A stretch of DNA of 64,000 nt. Origin: Nocardia nova. GTDB lineage: Bacteria > Actinomycetota > Actinomycetes > Mycobacteriales > Mycobacteriaceae. Below, piece after piece: positions 46,751 through 56,008 of the stretch. Location: positions 471,336-535,335 of the forward strand of contig NZ_PSZE01000001.1 of the NCBI RefSeq assembly GCF_002933465.1, read 5' to 3'. The notes below the pieces were generated by a model, which worked only from the letters and a program-made list of their open reading frames with translations, had not been told where the DNA came from and did not search any database. The first letter of the stretch is position 1. Each line of letters opens with the position of its first letter. A program made the position numbers and the translations under genes.

Positions 46751-47937
46751 TCGGGACCTCCGTGAGCGAGGAACCACCGAGACTGCGCACCCCGGCCAGC
46801 GCCTTGGGTTCGCTTCACCAGCGCACCCCGGTTCACCGCTGCCGTGAGTCTCCGGCGGGCCTTCTCCTGATCGGCCTTGGACGGCCGGGCGGTGGCGAAC
46901 AGCAGCACGGCGGCATCCTCCGCCGTGCATCCGTCGTTGCCTTGTGCCCGGACGATCTCGACTATGTCGTCCTCGGCCACGTCGACCCAGGACGTACCGG
47001 CCGTGTGATCGTGGTGGACGGTGAGCGGGCCGCAATCGTCCATCGGTTGTTTCAGGTGAACCATGCGGACGATCGGGTCGCCGGGCTCGCCGATCAGCAC
47101 GGCGACCGACCCGGCCCCGTTCGCCAGCCACGTCGACCCGTACAGGTCGGCGAGAGACTTCGGCGGGCCTCCGTCCGCGCTGCGCTTCACCAGGTGATGC
47201 AGTTCGAACACATCGAACCCAGCGGCCAGCACGGCTTGCCGGGCGCGGTTGTATCCGGCACCTACGCGGTCCTCGGACAGGCCGATAGCGGCATCCTTGA
47301 GGCTGTCGACGAACACCCGATCACCCGGTCGCAGTCCGGCGCGCTCCACCAGTTCCAGGAACGCTTCCGGCCGGACGGCGAAGTCCTCCAGTGGCGGGCC
47401 CTTCCAGAACACCAACCGCGCGAGGACTTCCCGGTCCTTCGCGCCGAACACCCGCTGAAACGCTCGCTGAAGCTGAGCGGGCCTGTCCATCGCCAGCACC
47501 AGCACACGCGGGCACTCTTGGACCGGCAGGTTGAGCACGTGGGATTGCAGCCCCAGGGACGCGCGGACCAACTGCCCTTCGATGGTGCTCTTGCCGACAC
47601 CGGCGACACCGGCGAGCATCGTCGCCTCACCCCGCGCGGCGAGCACCTTGGAACCTTCACCCCACCAGGCGGCCGGGACGTCCGGCGCGTCCAGGATGAA
47701 GGACGCGCCGTCGAACAACTTGGACTCGAACAGTTCCAGGTCGGAATCCGTTCCCGCCGTGTCTATTTCGTCCTCGTCCTCGTCATCATCGGTCTCGTCT
47801 CGGAGTTCTTCGAACTCCCGCAGGACCATCGACGCCAAGCGGGCCGTTTCCGGGATGTCGGCCGGGGTCGAGTCGTCGTATCCGACCGCGTCCACCTGCG
47901 CGGCATCCTCGCCGACCGCCAAGATCAGTTTTCGCAC
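46651..47937 (-). CDS. RepA-like AAA ATPase of element 2
   Basis: GTG start at 47937 overlaps the primase gene by 13 bp; 428 residues. An acidic stretch (DDDEDEDE) precedes Walker A GVAGVGKS (residues 110–117), a Walker B in RVFVDSLKD (207–215), and a C-terminal winged-helix-like region. It is the plasmid/phage AAA_25 (RepA/RecA-like helicase) type. The tail is encoded by the iterons, which may mean the protein's end has been reshaped by the origin. Confidence 0.82.
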   Translation of the reverse strand: MRKLILAVGEDAAQVDAVGYDDSTPADIPETARLASMVLREFEELRDETDDDEDEDEIDTAGTDSDLELFESKLFDGASFILDAPDVPAAWWGEGSKVLAARGEATMLAGVAGVGKSTIEGQLVRASLGLQSHVLNLPVQECPRVLVLAMDRPAQLQRAFQRVFGAKDREVLARLVFWKGPPLEDFAVRPEAFLELVERAGLRPGDRVFVDSLKDAAIGLSEDRVGAGYNRARQAVLAAGFDVFELHHLVKRSADGGPPKSLADLYGSTWLANGAGSVAVLIGEPGDPIVRMVHLKQPMDDCGPLTVHHDHTAGTSWVDVAEDDIVEIVRAQGNDGCTAEDAAVLLFATARPSKADQEKARRRLTAAVNRGALVKRTQGAGRGAQSRWFLAHGGPEKVTPGDGNRDFLGETAGQKVTLKGSARKSREG

Positions 47938-48914
47938 GACGTACCCCCGATGCGCTGGGCCGCGCCGGAGATAAGGCGAAGGAACTCATCCATGGCCGCT
48001 TCCTGACTCTCGGCGCGAGCCAGACCGACACGGCGACGACGCTCGAACTCCCGCAGGAACGCACCGAGAATCAACGCGATCCCACCGGCCGCGCCGGGAT
48101 GCCCTTCGGCCCCGAGGCGGAGGACGTGATAGACGCGGTCGCGGGCCGTCTCGTGCGCACCGGCCCGCATCGCCTTCTCCAGGGTCCGCTCGCCGACCGC
48201 AACCCTCATCGCCTCATCCGGCCTGCCGCGTGGCATCGCCTCGAGCCACGCGGTAACACCGACGGTGACCGGGTCCGGGAGTCCTGTTGTGCGGGTGGCG
48301 GGCCGTGGCCGGGTCGAGGCCAGTTCGTCCACCCACGCGGCCGGAAGCGGGGCCGCCGGGGCGCTCTCGTCACGCCAGACGTAGGGCCCGCCGCTGACGT
48401 GGACGCTGGGCGGCATCACGACGTAACCCCGGCCCGCGCAACGCAAGTCGATGCCCTTGCCGGGCGCTCGGAAAGTGAGGTCGGGAACGGTGAACCACCG
48501 GTGTTCGCCACCCCCGCCGGTCTCACAGGTGAGGGTGTCCGGAAGCGGGCCTAGACGGTCCTCCAGGGCCGCCAGGACGTCGGCCGCACCCTTGTACAGG
48601 TCGAGATCAACCACGATGTGACCAGCGGGCACGGCCGCACCGACGTTGGCATCCGGCCACTTCTCCCACCATCGCCGGATCACGGCCGGGTCGGTGGTGC
48701 CGGACTTGAATCCGTTCGACGTCAGCGGGGCCTTGCCGCCGATGCGGGACGGGGCCAGCGGGAACACCCGCAACCCGGTCTCCGCGTAGTCCAGGGCGGA
48801 ATCCAGCAGGTCACCGGAAATGTGTCCGACGGACGCGGTAGACTCGGGCTGGAATCTCCCGGTTGATTCTCCTTGGCGCGACCCCCGTTCAGCGGCGGGG
48901 GTCGCGTTCTTCAT
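47925..48914 (-). CDS. Bifunctional DNA primase/polymerase (prim-pol)
   Basis: ATG at 48914 gives 329 residues. Archaeo-eukaryotic primase motifs: VVDLDLYKG (DxD), TGGGGEHRWF (histidine), and DLRCAGRGYVVMPPS. The C-terminal part is helical. Together with the adjacent AAA ATPase it forms the replication pair of the element. An in-frame start 16 codons earlier is possible. Confidence 0.9.
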   Translation of the reverse strand: MKNATPAAERGSRQGESTGRFQPESTASVGHISGDLLDSALDYAETGLRVFPLAPSRIGGKAPLTSNGFKSGTTDPAVIRRWWEKWPDANVGAAVPAGHIVVDLDLYKGAADVLAALEDRLGPLPDTLTCETGGGGEHRWFTVPDLTFRAPGKGIDLRCAGRGYVVMPPSVHVSGGPYVWRDESAPAAPLPAAWVDELASTRPRPATRTTGLPDPVTVGVTAWLEAMPRGRPDEAMRVAVGERTLEKAMRAGAHETARDRVYHVLRLGAEGHPGAAGGIALILGAFLREFERRRRVGLARAESQEAAMDEFLRLISGAAQRIGGTSCEN

Positions 48915-48997
48915 TTCTGGCACGTGTGGGCCTCTTTCAATTGTGTTGAGCGCCAACGGCACTCGATGATTTCCAGGCCCTTGGATGGGATGCCGGA

Positions 48998-49222
48998 CTA
49001 CGCGCCGACGAGCGTGGCCGCTTTCTGCTGAGCGACATACAGATCCAGGTCGGCCCGGTCGTAGACGACAGAGCGACCGATCCGGTAGCTACGCGGGCCG
49101 ATACCGAGATTGCGCATGTTCTTCAGCGTCTGGGGTGCCAGGAAGCCACCCAGGTACGCGGATGCCTGCTCGGTGTTCATACGGTCCGGGTAGGTACGCC
49201 CGGCGGCGTGGTTCTCGGTCAT
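48998..49222 (-). CDS. Excisionase-like helix-turn-helix protein
   Basis: ATG at 49222 with GGAGG upstream gives 74 residues. AYLGGFLAPQTLKNMRNLGI followed by GPRSYRIGRSVVYDRADLDLYV is the MerR-like excisionase/AlpA HTH. It lies divergent from the integrase. Confidence 0.9.
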   Translation of the reverse strand: MTENHAAGRTYPDRMNTEQASAYLGGFLAPQTLKNMRNLGIGPRSYRIGRSVVYDRADLDLYVAQQKAATLVGA

Positions 49223-49487
49223 TTCGGTTTCCTCCGTGCTGTGGCGGTATGCGGCGGTACAGGAAGAAGAACAGCACGCGCACCGGGCCACATTCAAATG
49301 AAACATGATGTTGCGCAACACATTTCGTGTAAGCCTTGCGCGTCACGCCTTACAACGCTCGGCCGCCGGACACCCCGGCGATACTCGGGAACGCCTTCCG
49401 ACCGGCCCGCATCGACCACGGGTAACAGTTCGATAACGGGGCATCCTCTGACATTTTCACTCTGTGCGGACTGGTACCGTTCGTTAC

Positions 49488-50777
49488 GTGAGCACACCGG
49501 AGAACACCACCCGCAAGCCCCGCCGCAAGCCCGGAAATGTCCGCATCGAAGACCGGCACTACATCGACGGCGACCGGTCGCGGCCGACGTCACGATGGAA
49601 GACCGACGCGAACGGCAAGCGGGTGCCGGTCGGCAAGCGCTACATCGTCCACTGGAACGACCCAACCGGCACGCCGAAGTCGAAGAGTTTCGACAAGCGC
49701 GGGCAGGCCGAAGACCACAAGACCAAGATGGTCACCGAGATTCACGAGGGCACCTACCGCGACCCGCACAAGGTCGGTACGCCCTTCTCCGTGGTCGCCG
49801 ACCTGTGGGTGAAGTCCCTTGCCAGCGCTCCGAAGTCGACCGCGTCGGCGCACAAGTCGGTGCTGAAGAACCACGTCCGGCCGACGTTCGACCCGCGCGA
49901 GATAGGCAGCATTACCAAGACCGACATCGTGTCCTGGGTCGCCGAACTGACCGACAAGGGCCTGTCACCGGCGACGGTTCACCGGTGTTTCGTCGCGCTG
50001 CGCGGTGTGCTCACGCTGGCGATCCCGGACCACCTGCGCGCCGACCCGTCGGCCGGGGTCAAGCTCCCGCCGCTGCCGTCGGCGAAGGACCGGTTTCTCA
50101 CTCACGCCGAAGTCGCGCTACTGGCTGCCGCTGCCGACTACCGCGCGAGCACCAAGCGACCGGGCGCGCGTACCGATATCAAGGGCGAGACCGGCGGGCC
50201 CCTGCCGGTGGACAAGAAGGGCGTGCCGATCGTCCCGGCGGCCGACCCGTCGCCGGACGGGCTCGCTATCCGCTTCCTCGCCTACACCGGTCTCCGGGTC
50301 GGCGAACTGAGCGGGTTGCAGGTGTCCGACGTCGATCTGAAGAAGGGGCGCGTCCGCGTGGACGGCTCGCTTGCCGTCGACGAGGACGAACCGGGAGACA
50401 CCAAGTCGAGAAAGACTCGCTGGGTGCCGATCCCGAAGTCGATGCACACCGAACTGCGCCAGCACCTGAAGGGCCGCAAGGCCGACGATTGGGCGTTCAC
50501 GGCTCCCGGCGGCGGACCGATCCGGCGGACGAACTGGAACCGGCGCGTCCTGAAACCGGCGGCGGAACTGGTGGGCCTGCTGCCGCTCACCGCGCACGAT
50601 CTCCGCCACACCTACGCGAGCCTGTCCGCGTCCTCGGGGGTGCGCGTCGAGGTGGTTTCCAAGCTCATGGGCCACGCCGATCCCGGTTTCACGATGCGCC
50701 GCTACATCGGCCTGTTCCCGGACGATATGTCCGCCTCGGCGGACTTGCTGGACGCTGCGATGTCCGCTGGTAACTAG
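49488..50777 (+). CDS. Tyrosine integrase of element 2
   Basis: 429 residues from the GTG at 49488 (VSTPENTTRKPRR); GTG at 49464 is an alternative, overlapping an arm-type repeat. Domains: N-terminal arm-binding, SAM-like core binding (PTFDPREIGSITKTDIVSWV), catalytic with Arg I (YTGLRVGELSGL), HDLRH and Tyr (MRRYIGLF). It is intact, reads toward the tRNA gene, and stops 86 bp before it. Confidence 0.95.
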   Translation: MSTPENTTRKPRRKPGNVRIEDRHYIDGDRSRPTSRWKTDANGKRVPVGKRYIVHWNDPTGTPKSKSFDKRGQAEDHKTKMVTEIHEGTYRDPHKVGTPFSVVADLWVKSLASAPKSTASAHKSVLKNHVRPTFDPREIGSITKTDIVSWVAELTDKGLSPATVHRCFVALRGVLTLAIPDHLRADPSAGVKLPPLPSAKDRFLTHAEVALLAAAADYRASTKRPGARTDIKGETGGPLPVDKKGVPIVPAADPSPDGLAIRFLAYTGLRVGELSGLQVSDVDLKKGRVRVDGSLAVDEDEPGDTKSRKTRWVPIPKSMHTELRQHLKGRKADDWAFTAPGGGPIRRTNWNRRVLKPAAELVGLLPLTAHDLRHTYASLSASSGVRVEVVSKLMGHADPGFTMRRYIGLFPDDMSASADLLDAAMSAGN

Positions 50778-50792
50778 CGGTACGTCCTGCTC

Positions 50793-50812
50793 GTGCGGAC
50801 TGTGTGCGGACT
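50793..50812. repeat. Two arm-type repeats near the right att site
   Basis: GTGCGGACT at 50793–50801 and 50804–50812, the same 9-mer and spacing as near the left att. Confidence 0.65.
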
Positions 50813-50822
50813 GAAACGTCGG

Positions 50823-50853
50823 AGGCCCTTCCCGGATTTCCCGGAAAGGGCCT
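50823..50853. terminator. Hairpin between integrase and tRNA-Thr
   Basis: AGGCCCTTCCCGG and CCGGAAAGGGCCT pair with one mismatch around a 5-nt loop. It can end both the integrase and the tRNA transcripts. Confidence 0.7.
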
Positions 50854-50863
50854 CTGACCTGCG

Positions 50864-50936
50864 AGCCGCCTGGGGGAATCGAACCCCCGACCTTTTCATT
50901 ACGAGTGAAGCGCTCTACCGACTGAGCTAAGGCGGC
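50864..50936 (-). tRNA. tRNA-Thr (anticodon CGT)
   Basis: Reading leftward: acceptor GCCGCCT, D arm AGCTCAGTCGGTAGAGC, anticodon loop CTCGTAA (anticodon CGT), T arm with GGTTCGATTCC, acceptor AGGCGGC, discriminator T. No CCA is encoded. All stems pair. It is the insertion target: the last 44 bp from the anticodon loop are the element-2 attachment core (50863–50906). Confidence 0.97.
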
Positions 50937-51204
50937 GTGCCATGCGGCGGTGCGAGTCTATCGTCTTCGGCGACCGAACACGAAAACGGCAGGTCATCGC
51001 GGCAGTGTGCCCATGATTTCGGCCCGCCTGCGAGCCTTGGCGGCTGGTGGTCCAGCACGGCGAAGCGAGATGCCGCACCGGCGTCCACAGCCGCATCGTG
51101 GATAACGATCAGGGGCGCGGACGATCCCTTGCGCGATCATCAGGCGGGCGCCGCCGTCGGCGGTGTGGTGACCCATCCAATCGAGGGCCGGTCACGCCGG
51201 TATG

Positions 51205-52416
51205 TCAGGCGGAGCGGGCCGCGATGAGCCCAGCGACCATCGCGGCGATGGCAAAGCGGGGTTTGACGTTCAGATCGAGGGCCTCGCGGCAGGCGAGGAC
51301 GGCCTCGATGGAGCGCAGCAGCCCCTCGGGCCGCACCTCGTCGGCCAGATCGCGGATCTGATCCGACAGGTCGGGGTGGGTGAGGGTGATCGCCGGAGGC
51401 GGATTCGCGGCGGAGGTCCCGAAACGCAGCGCCAGCGCGTCGCGGTACAGGCCCGCGACGTCGATCAACGCCCGGTCGAGGGCATCGCGGCTGGTGCGGG
51501 TGGCGCGGGATTTCTGGCGGCGCTCGAGATCCTTCAGCACACCGGCGGAACCGCGGGTGGCCGAGGCGGCGCCTTTCCCGGTGCCGCCGGCACCCAACGC
51601 GGTCGCCAGCTCGTCGCGTTCGCGCTCGTCCCGTTCCGCGCTGACCTGTTTGGCCTCCTCCTCAGCGGATTTGACCAGCTCGTCACCGGCCGCATAGGCC
51701 GCGGCCGGGCGAGCGACCGCCGAGACCAGCGACAATGCCCGGGTCCGGCGGGCACGGGCCTGCTCGTCGGTCGCGAGGCGGCGGGCGCGACCGACATGTC
51801 CGCCGCTCACCGAAGCCGCCCACGCCGCCTGTTCCGGGTCCAGCCCGTCACGCTCGCGCAGCACCTGGGCGATAGCGTCCACAGCGGGCGTGACCAGGTG
51901 GATATGCCGGCAACGGGATCGCAGAGTGACCGAGATGTCCTCCGGGTCCACCGACGGCGCGCACAGCAGGAACACGGTCCGCTCGGGTGGTTCCTCGACC
52001 ACCTTCAGCAGCACGTTGCCCGCGGCCTCGGTCAACCGATCGGCATCCTCGATCACCACGACCTGCCACCGTCCGGTGCTGGGACGCCGGGCCGCGACCT
52101 GCACGATCTCGCGCATTTCCTTGGTGCCGATGCTCAGGCCCTCCGGAATCACCCGCCGGACGTCTCCGTGGGTACCGGCCATGGTGGTGGCGCAGGCATG
52201 GCAGTGGCCGCAACCGGGAGTGCCCTCGCCCGTACATTGCAGCGCGGCCGCAAAGCACAGTGCCGCAACGGATCTGCCGGAGCCGGGCGGCCCGGTGAAC
52301 AGCCAGGAGTGCGTCATCGCCGAGGACGCGATTCCGGCGCGCGCCGCCACGGCGGCAGCGGTCAACTCGGACTCGACCGAGTCCTGGCCCACGAGCCGAT
52401 CGAAGACACCTGCCAC
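51205..52416 (-). CDS. holB: DNA polymerase III subunit delta'
   Basis: 403 residues. ATP-site remnant GPPGSGRS (Arg for the P-loop Lys, common in delta'), zinc-binding CGHCHAC region, VVIEDADRLTEAAGNVLLKVVEEPP and the SRC motif in LRSRCRHIHLV. Part of the clamp loader. The start MAGVFDRLVGQD is the family N-terminus. Confidence 0.94.
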   Translation of the reverse strand: MAGVFDRLVGQDSVESELTAAAVAARAGIASSAMTHSWLFTGPPGSGRSVAALCFAAALQCTGEGTPGCGHCHACATTMAGTHGDVRRVIPEGLSIGTKEMREIVQVAARRPSTGRWQVVVIEDADRLTEAAGNVLLKVVEEPPERTVFLLCAPSVDPEDISVTLRSRCRHIHLVTPAVDAIAQVLRERDGLDPEQAAWAASVSGGHVGRARRLATDEQARARRTRALSLVSAVARPAAAYAAGDELVKSAEEEAKQVSAERDERERDELATALGAGGTGKGAASATRGSAGVLKDLERRQKSRATRTSRDALDRALIDVAGLYRDALALRFGTSAANPPPAITLTHPDLSDQIRDLADEVRPEGLLRSIEAVLACREALDLNVKPRFAIAAMVAGLIAARSA

Positions 52417-52490
52417 GCGCTACACCCTAATCGGCCGCACCGACAAGCCGACCGGCACCGAGAAGCCGCCGCCTACTACTCGACTGCCCG

Positions 52491-55448
52491 CTACGACTCG
52501 GCCGGAGACTTCGCCGCCGCCTTCTTCGCCGCCGCCTTCTTCGCCGGCGCCTTCTTGGTCGCGGTCTTCTTCGCGGTGGTCTTCTTAGCGGTCGCGGTGG
52601 TCTTCTTCGCCGTCGACTTCGCCGCCGCCTTCTTCGCCGGCGCCTTCTTCGCGGTCTTCTTGGCCGCCTTCTTCACCGGCCCCTTGGCGCGGCGATCGGC
52701 GAGCAGTTCGGAGGCCCGCTCGTCGGTGATCGACTCCACCTCGTCACCCTTGCGCAGGCTGGCATTGGTTTCGCCGTCGGTGACATACGGGCCGAACCGC
52801 CCGTCCTTGATGACCATCGGCTTGCCGGTGGCGGAGTCGTTGCCCAACTCTCGCAGTGGCGCCGCACTCGCCGCCTGCCGTCCGCGCCGCTTGGGTTCGG
52901 CGTAGATCTTCAACGCCTCGTCCAGGGTCACGGTGAAGATCTGGTCTTCGGTGGCGAGCGAGCGAGAATCCGTGCCTTTCTTCAGATACGGGCCGTAGCG
53001 GCCGTTCTGCGCGGTGATCTCGTCACCGGATTCGGGATCCTTGCCGACCACCCGCGGCAGCGACAGCAGTTTCAGCGCATCCTCGAGGGTGATGGTCGAC
53101 AGATCCATCGACTTGAGCAGCGAGCCGGTCCGCGGTTTGGGTGCGGCGGCTTTCTTGGCGCCCTTCTTGGCGTCGAGATCGGCCTCCGGCTCGGGCAGGA
53201 TCTCGGTGACATACGGCCCGAAGCGACCTTCCCTGGCCACGATCCGATGTCCGGTTTCGGGATCCACACCGAGCGAACGCCCCTCTTGCGGAGTGGCGAA
53301 CAGCTTTTCCGCGACCTCGGGCGTCAACTCGTCCGGCGGCAGATCGTCGGGCAGATTGGCGCGCTGGGAGATCGGATCGCCATCCGGATCGTCCGGGTTC
53401 TGCACCATGCGCTCCAGATACGGACCGAAGCGCCCGACCCGGACCACGATGTCGCGGTCCTGATCGTCGGTAAACATCTTGATCGAGTTGACCTCGCGGG
53501 CATCGATATCGTCGAGCCGCTCACCGACCATTCGCTTCAGTCCGCCGGAACGCGCCACCGAACCCTCTGCGCCGTGATCACCACCGAAATAGAAGCTGGT
53601 CAACCAGTTTCCGCGCTGCTCGCGACCGCCGGCGATGGCGTCGAGATCGTCTTCCATGGCCGCGGTGAAATCGAAGTCGACCAGACGGCCGAAGTACTCC
53701 TCCAGCAGGCCGACCACAGCGAACGCCACCCAGGACGGCACCAGCGCACTACCGCGTTTGTAGACGTAGCCGCGGTCCAGAATGGTCTTGATGATCGAGG
53801 CGTAGGTCGACGGGCGTCCGATGCCCAGCTCCTCGAGCGCTTTGATCAGCGAGGCCTCGTTGTAGCGCGGGGGCGGATTGGTGGTATGCCCATCGGGCGT
53901 CAGCTCGGTGGCGCTGACGTCCTGGCCCTCGGTCAGCGCGGGCAGCCGCGACTCCGCGTCGTCGGATTGACCGCCCGCGTCCTCGTCGACACTTTCCACA
54001 TAGGCCTTGAGGAAGCCGGCGAAGGTGATGGTGCGACCGGATGCGGAGAACACGCATTCCTCGCCCGTACCGGCGCGGCCGGTGATCCGGACCGTCAGCG
54101 TGGTGCCGCGCGCGTCGGCCATCTGCGAGGCGACCGTACGCTGCCAGATCAGCTCGTAGAGCCGGAATTCGTCCTGGTCCAGCCGGGCGTGCAGCTGGCC
54201 CGGGGTGGCGAAGGTGTCACCGGCGGGCCGGATCGCCTCGTGCGCCTCCTGGGCGTTCTTGACCTTGCGGGTGTACTGCCGCGGCGTCGGATGCACGAAC
54301 TCCGGTCCGTACAACTGCGTCGCCTGCGCCCGCGCCGCGCTGATCGCCGACTCCGACAGCGTCGTGGAGTCGGTACGCATATAGGTGATGTAGCCGTTCT
54401 CGTACAGCCGCTGCGCCACCCGCATCGTGCGCTCGGACCCGAAGCGGAGCTTGCGCGCGGCCTCCTGCTGCAGCGTCGAGGTCATGAAGGGCGCATAGGG
54501 TCGCCGGGTGTACGGCTTCGATTCGACCGAGGTGACCTGGAAATTCGCATTCTCCAGTGCTGCGGCCAGCCGCCGTGCCGCGGCTTCGTCGAGCACGGTG
54601 ACACCGTTGCGGGTCTTGAGCTGACCGTCGGACCCGAAATCCCGGCCGCCCGCGACGCGTGCACCGTCGACCGTGACCAGCCGCGCCCCGAAGATGCGCG
54701 GGTTGGCCTCGTCGCTCCCGCCGCCGCCGGCGTCGAATTTCGCCGCGATATCCCAGTACTCCGCGGAACGGAACGCGATGCGCTCGCGCTCGCGCTGCAC
54801 GACGATCCGCGTCGCCACCGACTGCACGCGGCCCGCCGACAGCCGCGGCATCACCTTCTTCCACAGCACGGGGCTGACTTCGTAGCCGTAGAGGCGGTCC
54901 AGGATGCGCCGGGTTTCCTGGGCGTCGACCAGGTCGTTGTCGAGTTCGCGAGTATCGGCCGCGGCGGCGCGAATGGCCGGCTCGGTGATTTCGTGGAACA
55001 CCATTCGCCGGACCGGAATCTTCGGCTTCAGCGTCTCGAGCAGGTGCCAGGCGATGGCCTCGCCCTCGCGGTCGGGGTCGGTGGCCAGATACAGTTCGTC
55101 GGCATCGCGCAGCAGCGTCTTCAGTTCCGAGACCTTGGCCTTCTTGTCCGGACTGACGACATAGATCGGCTCGAAATCGTGGTCGACATCGACACCCAGC
55201 CGGGCCCAGGACTGGCCTTTGTATTTGGCGGGCACATCCGCGGCACCGCGTGGCAGGTCCCGAATATGACCGACGGATGCCTCGACCGTATAACCGCGGC
55301 CCAGATAGGGCGCGATCTTGCGTGCCTTGGTCGGCGACTCGACGATGACGAGACGACGCAGGGGACGCCCCCGGCCGGATGCGGCCGCATCGGGCCCGGC
55401 GGAGGCCGCATCGGGAGTCGGCGATGCACCGCGGTCTCGTGTTGCCAC
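52491..55448 (-). CDS. topA: DNA topoisomerase I
   Basis: GTG at 55448 (VATRDRGASP) gives 985 residues. TOPRIM: RLVIVESPTKARKIAPYLG; active-site Tyr in YITYMRTDSTTLS; then several C-terminal repeats (FGPYLKKG, GRFGPYVTE). The tail after residue 930 is made of Lys/Ala repeats (KKAAKKTAKK type) typical of actinobacterial TopA and thought to aid processivity. Essential for relaxing negative supercoils. Confidence 0.97.
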   Translation of the reverse strand: MATRDRGASPTPDAASAGPDAAASGRGRPLRRLVIVESPTKARKIAPYLGRGYTVEASVGHIRDLPRGAADVPAKYKGQSWARLGVDVDHDFEPIYVVSPDKKAKVSELKTLLRDADELYLATDPDREGEAIAWHLLETLKPKIPVRRMVFHEITEPAIRAAAADTRELDNDLVDAQETRRILDRLYGYEVSPVLWKKVMPRLSAGRVQSVATRIVVQRERERIAFRSAEYWDIAAKFDAGGGGSDEANPRIFGARLVTVDGARVAGGRDFGSDGQLKTRNGVTVLDEAAARRLAAALENANFQVTSVESKPYTRRPYAPFMTSTLQQEAARKLRFGSERTMRVAQRLYENGYITYMRTDSTTLSESAISAARAQATQLYGPEFVHPTPRQYTRKVKNAQEAHEAIRPAGDTFATPGQLHARLDQDEFRLYELIWQRTVASQMADARGTTLTVRITGRAGTGEECVFSASGRTITFAGFLKAYVESVDEDAGGQSDDAESRLPALTEGQDVSATELTPDGHTTNPPPRYNEASLIKALEELGIGRPSTYASIIKTILDRGYVYKRGSALVPSWVAFAVVGLLEEYFGRLVDFDFTAAMEDDLDAIAGGREQRGNWLTSFYFGGDHGAEGSVARSGGLKRMVGERLDDIDAREVNSIKMFTDDQDRDIVVRVGRFGPYLERMVQNPDDPDGDPISQRANLPDDLPPDELTPEVAEKLFATPQEGRSLGVDPETGHRIVAREGRFGPYVTEILPEPEADLDAKKGAKKAAAPKPRTGSLLKSMDLSTITLEDALKLLSLPRVVGKDPESGDEITAQNGRYGPYLKKGTDSRSLATEDQIFTVTLDEALKIYAEPKRRGRQAASAAPLRELGNDSATGKPMVIKDGRFGPYVTDGETNASLRKGDEVESITDERASELLADRRAKGPVKKAAKKTAKKAPAKKAAAKSTAKKTTATAKKTTAKKTATKKAPAKKAAAKKAAAKSPAES

Positions 55449-55740
55449 CGGCGAACACACCTTTCCTGTCGACCCGCGCGGCGCAGGCGCGCGGCGCGTG
55501 GCTGGGGCAAGAGGGAGAGACAAATGTCTCCCGCCAGAGACGTTTATACCGTGTTTCGCCGTCGTGGAGTCCGCACTGCGGACCCGCGACCCAGGAGTCT
55601 CGGCTGTTCTGCGCGGTACTTCCCCGTCCGTACCGTCCGAACCGAAATGGCTGCGAACTGCAGAAAAACCCCCTTGTGGGCAACCCGATCACGTCGAAAA
55701 GCCCCGGTTTTCGATCGAGTCTACTTGCCCCGCATACGAC

Positions 55741-55774
55741 TCGTCCCTCACCGCGTGCTCGCGGTGAGGGACGA
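55741..55774. terminator. Strong terminator after cspA
   Basis: Perfect 15-bp arms TCGTCCCTCACCGCG / CGCGGTGAGGGACGA with a TGCT loop, 28 bp beyond the cspA stop. The rest of the 350-bp stretch to topA shows no gene. Confidence 0.85.
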
Positions 55775-55801
55775 GAGATCGGATCTTGTTGGGTTACTCG
55801 C

Positions 55802-56008
55802 TCAGCTGAGCGCGCGAACTCCGGTGGCCTGCGGGCCCTTGGTGCCCTGGCCGACCTCGAATTCGACCTTCTGGTTCTCCTCGAGGGTGCGGAAGCCCGA
55901 ACCCTGAATCTCGGAGTAGTGGACGAAGACGTCAGCGGAGCCGTCCTCGGGCGCGATGAAGCCGAACCCCTTCTCCGCGTTGAACCACTTCACAGTTCCC
56001 TGTGCCAT
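55802..56008 (-). CDS. cspA: Cold-shock protein
   Basis: 68 residues from the ATG at 56008: [17 protein letters not shown] (RNP1) and DVFVHY (RNP2). Single OB-fold RNA chaperone. Located between topA and the DEAD/DEAH helicase as in mycobacteria. Confidence 0.98.
   Translation of the reverse strand: MAQGTVKWFNAEKGFGFIAPEDGSADVFVHYSEIQGSGFRTLEENQKVEFEVGQGTKGPQATGVRALS

Larger units (their letters stand above)
43583..50906. mobile_element. Element 2: 7.3-kb phage-satellite-like element at tRNA-Thr(CGT)
   Basis: Bounded by a 44-bp direct repeat derived from the tRNA gene. Contents: integrase, excisionase-like, prim-pol, AAA ATPase, iterons, an unknown coiled-coil protein, two small unknowns and a P27-type small-terminase-like gene. 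All but the integrase read leftward. No capsid, tail, large terminase or lysis genes. The set matches phage-inducible islands (PICI) better than a conjugative AICE, since no FtsK-like translocase is present. Confidence 0.75.

Noticed and set aside
43583..50906. Conjugative AICE
   Set aside because: The int/xis/prim-pol set would fit, but no FtsK/TraB-like translocase gene is present.
53247..55907. Long plus-strand open frame opposite topA
   Set aside because: It is antisense to a clear topA, has no family motif, and long antisense frames are expected in high-GC DNA.
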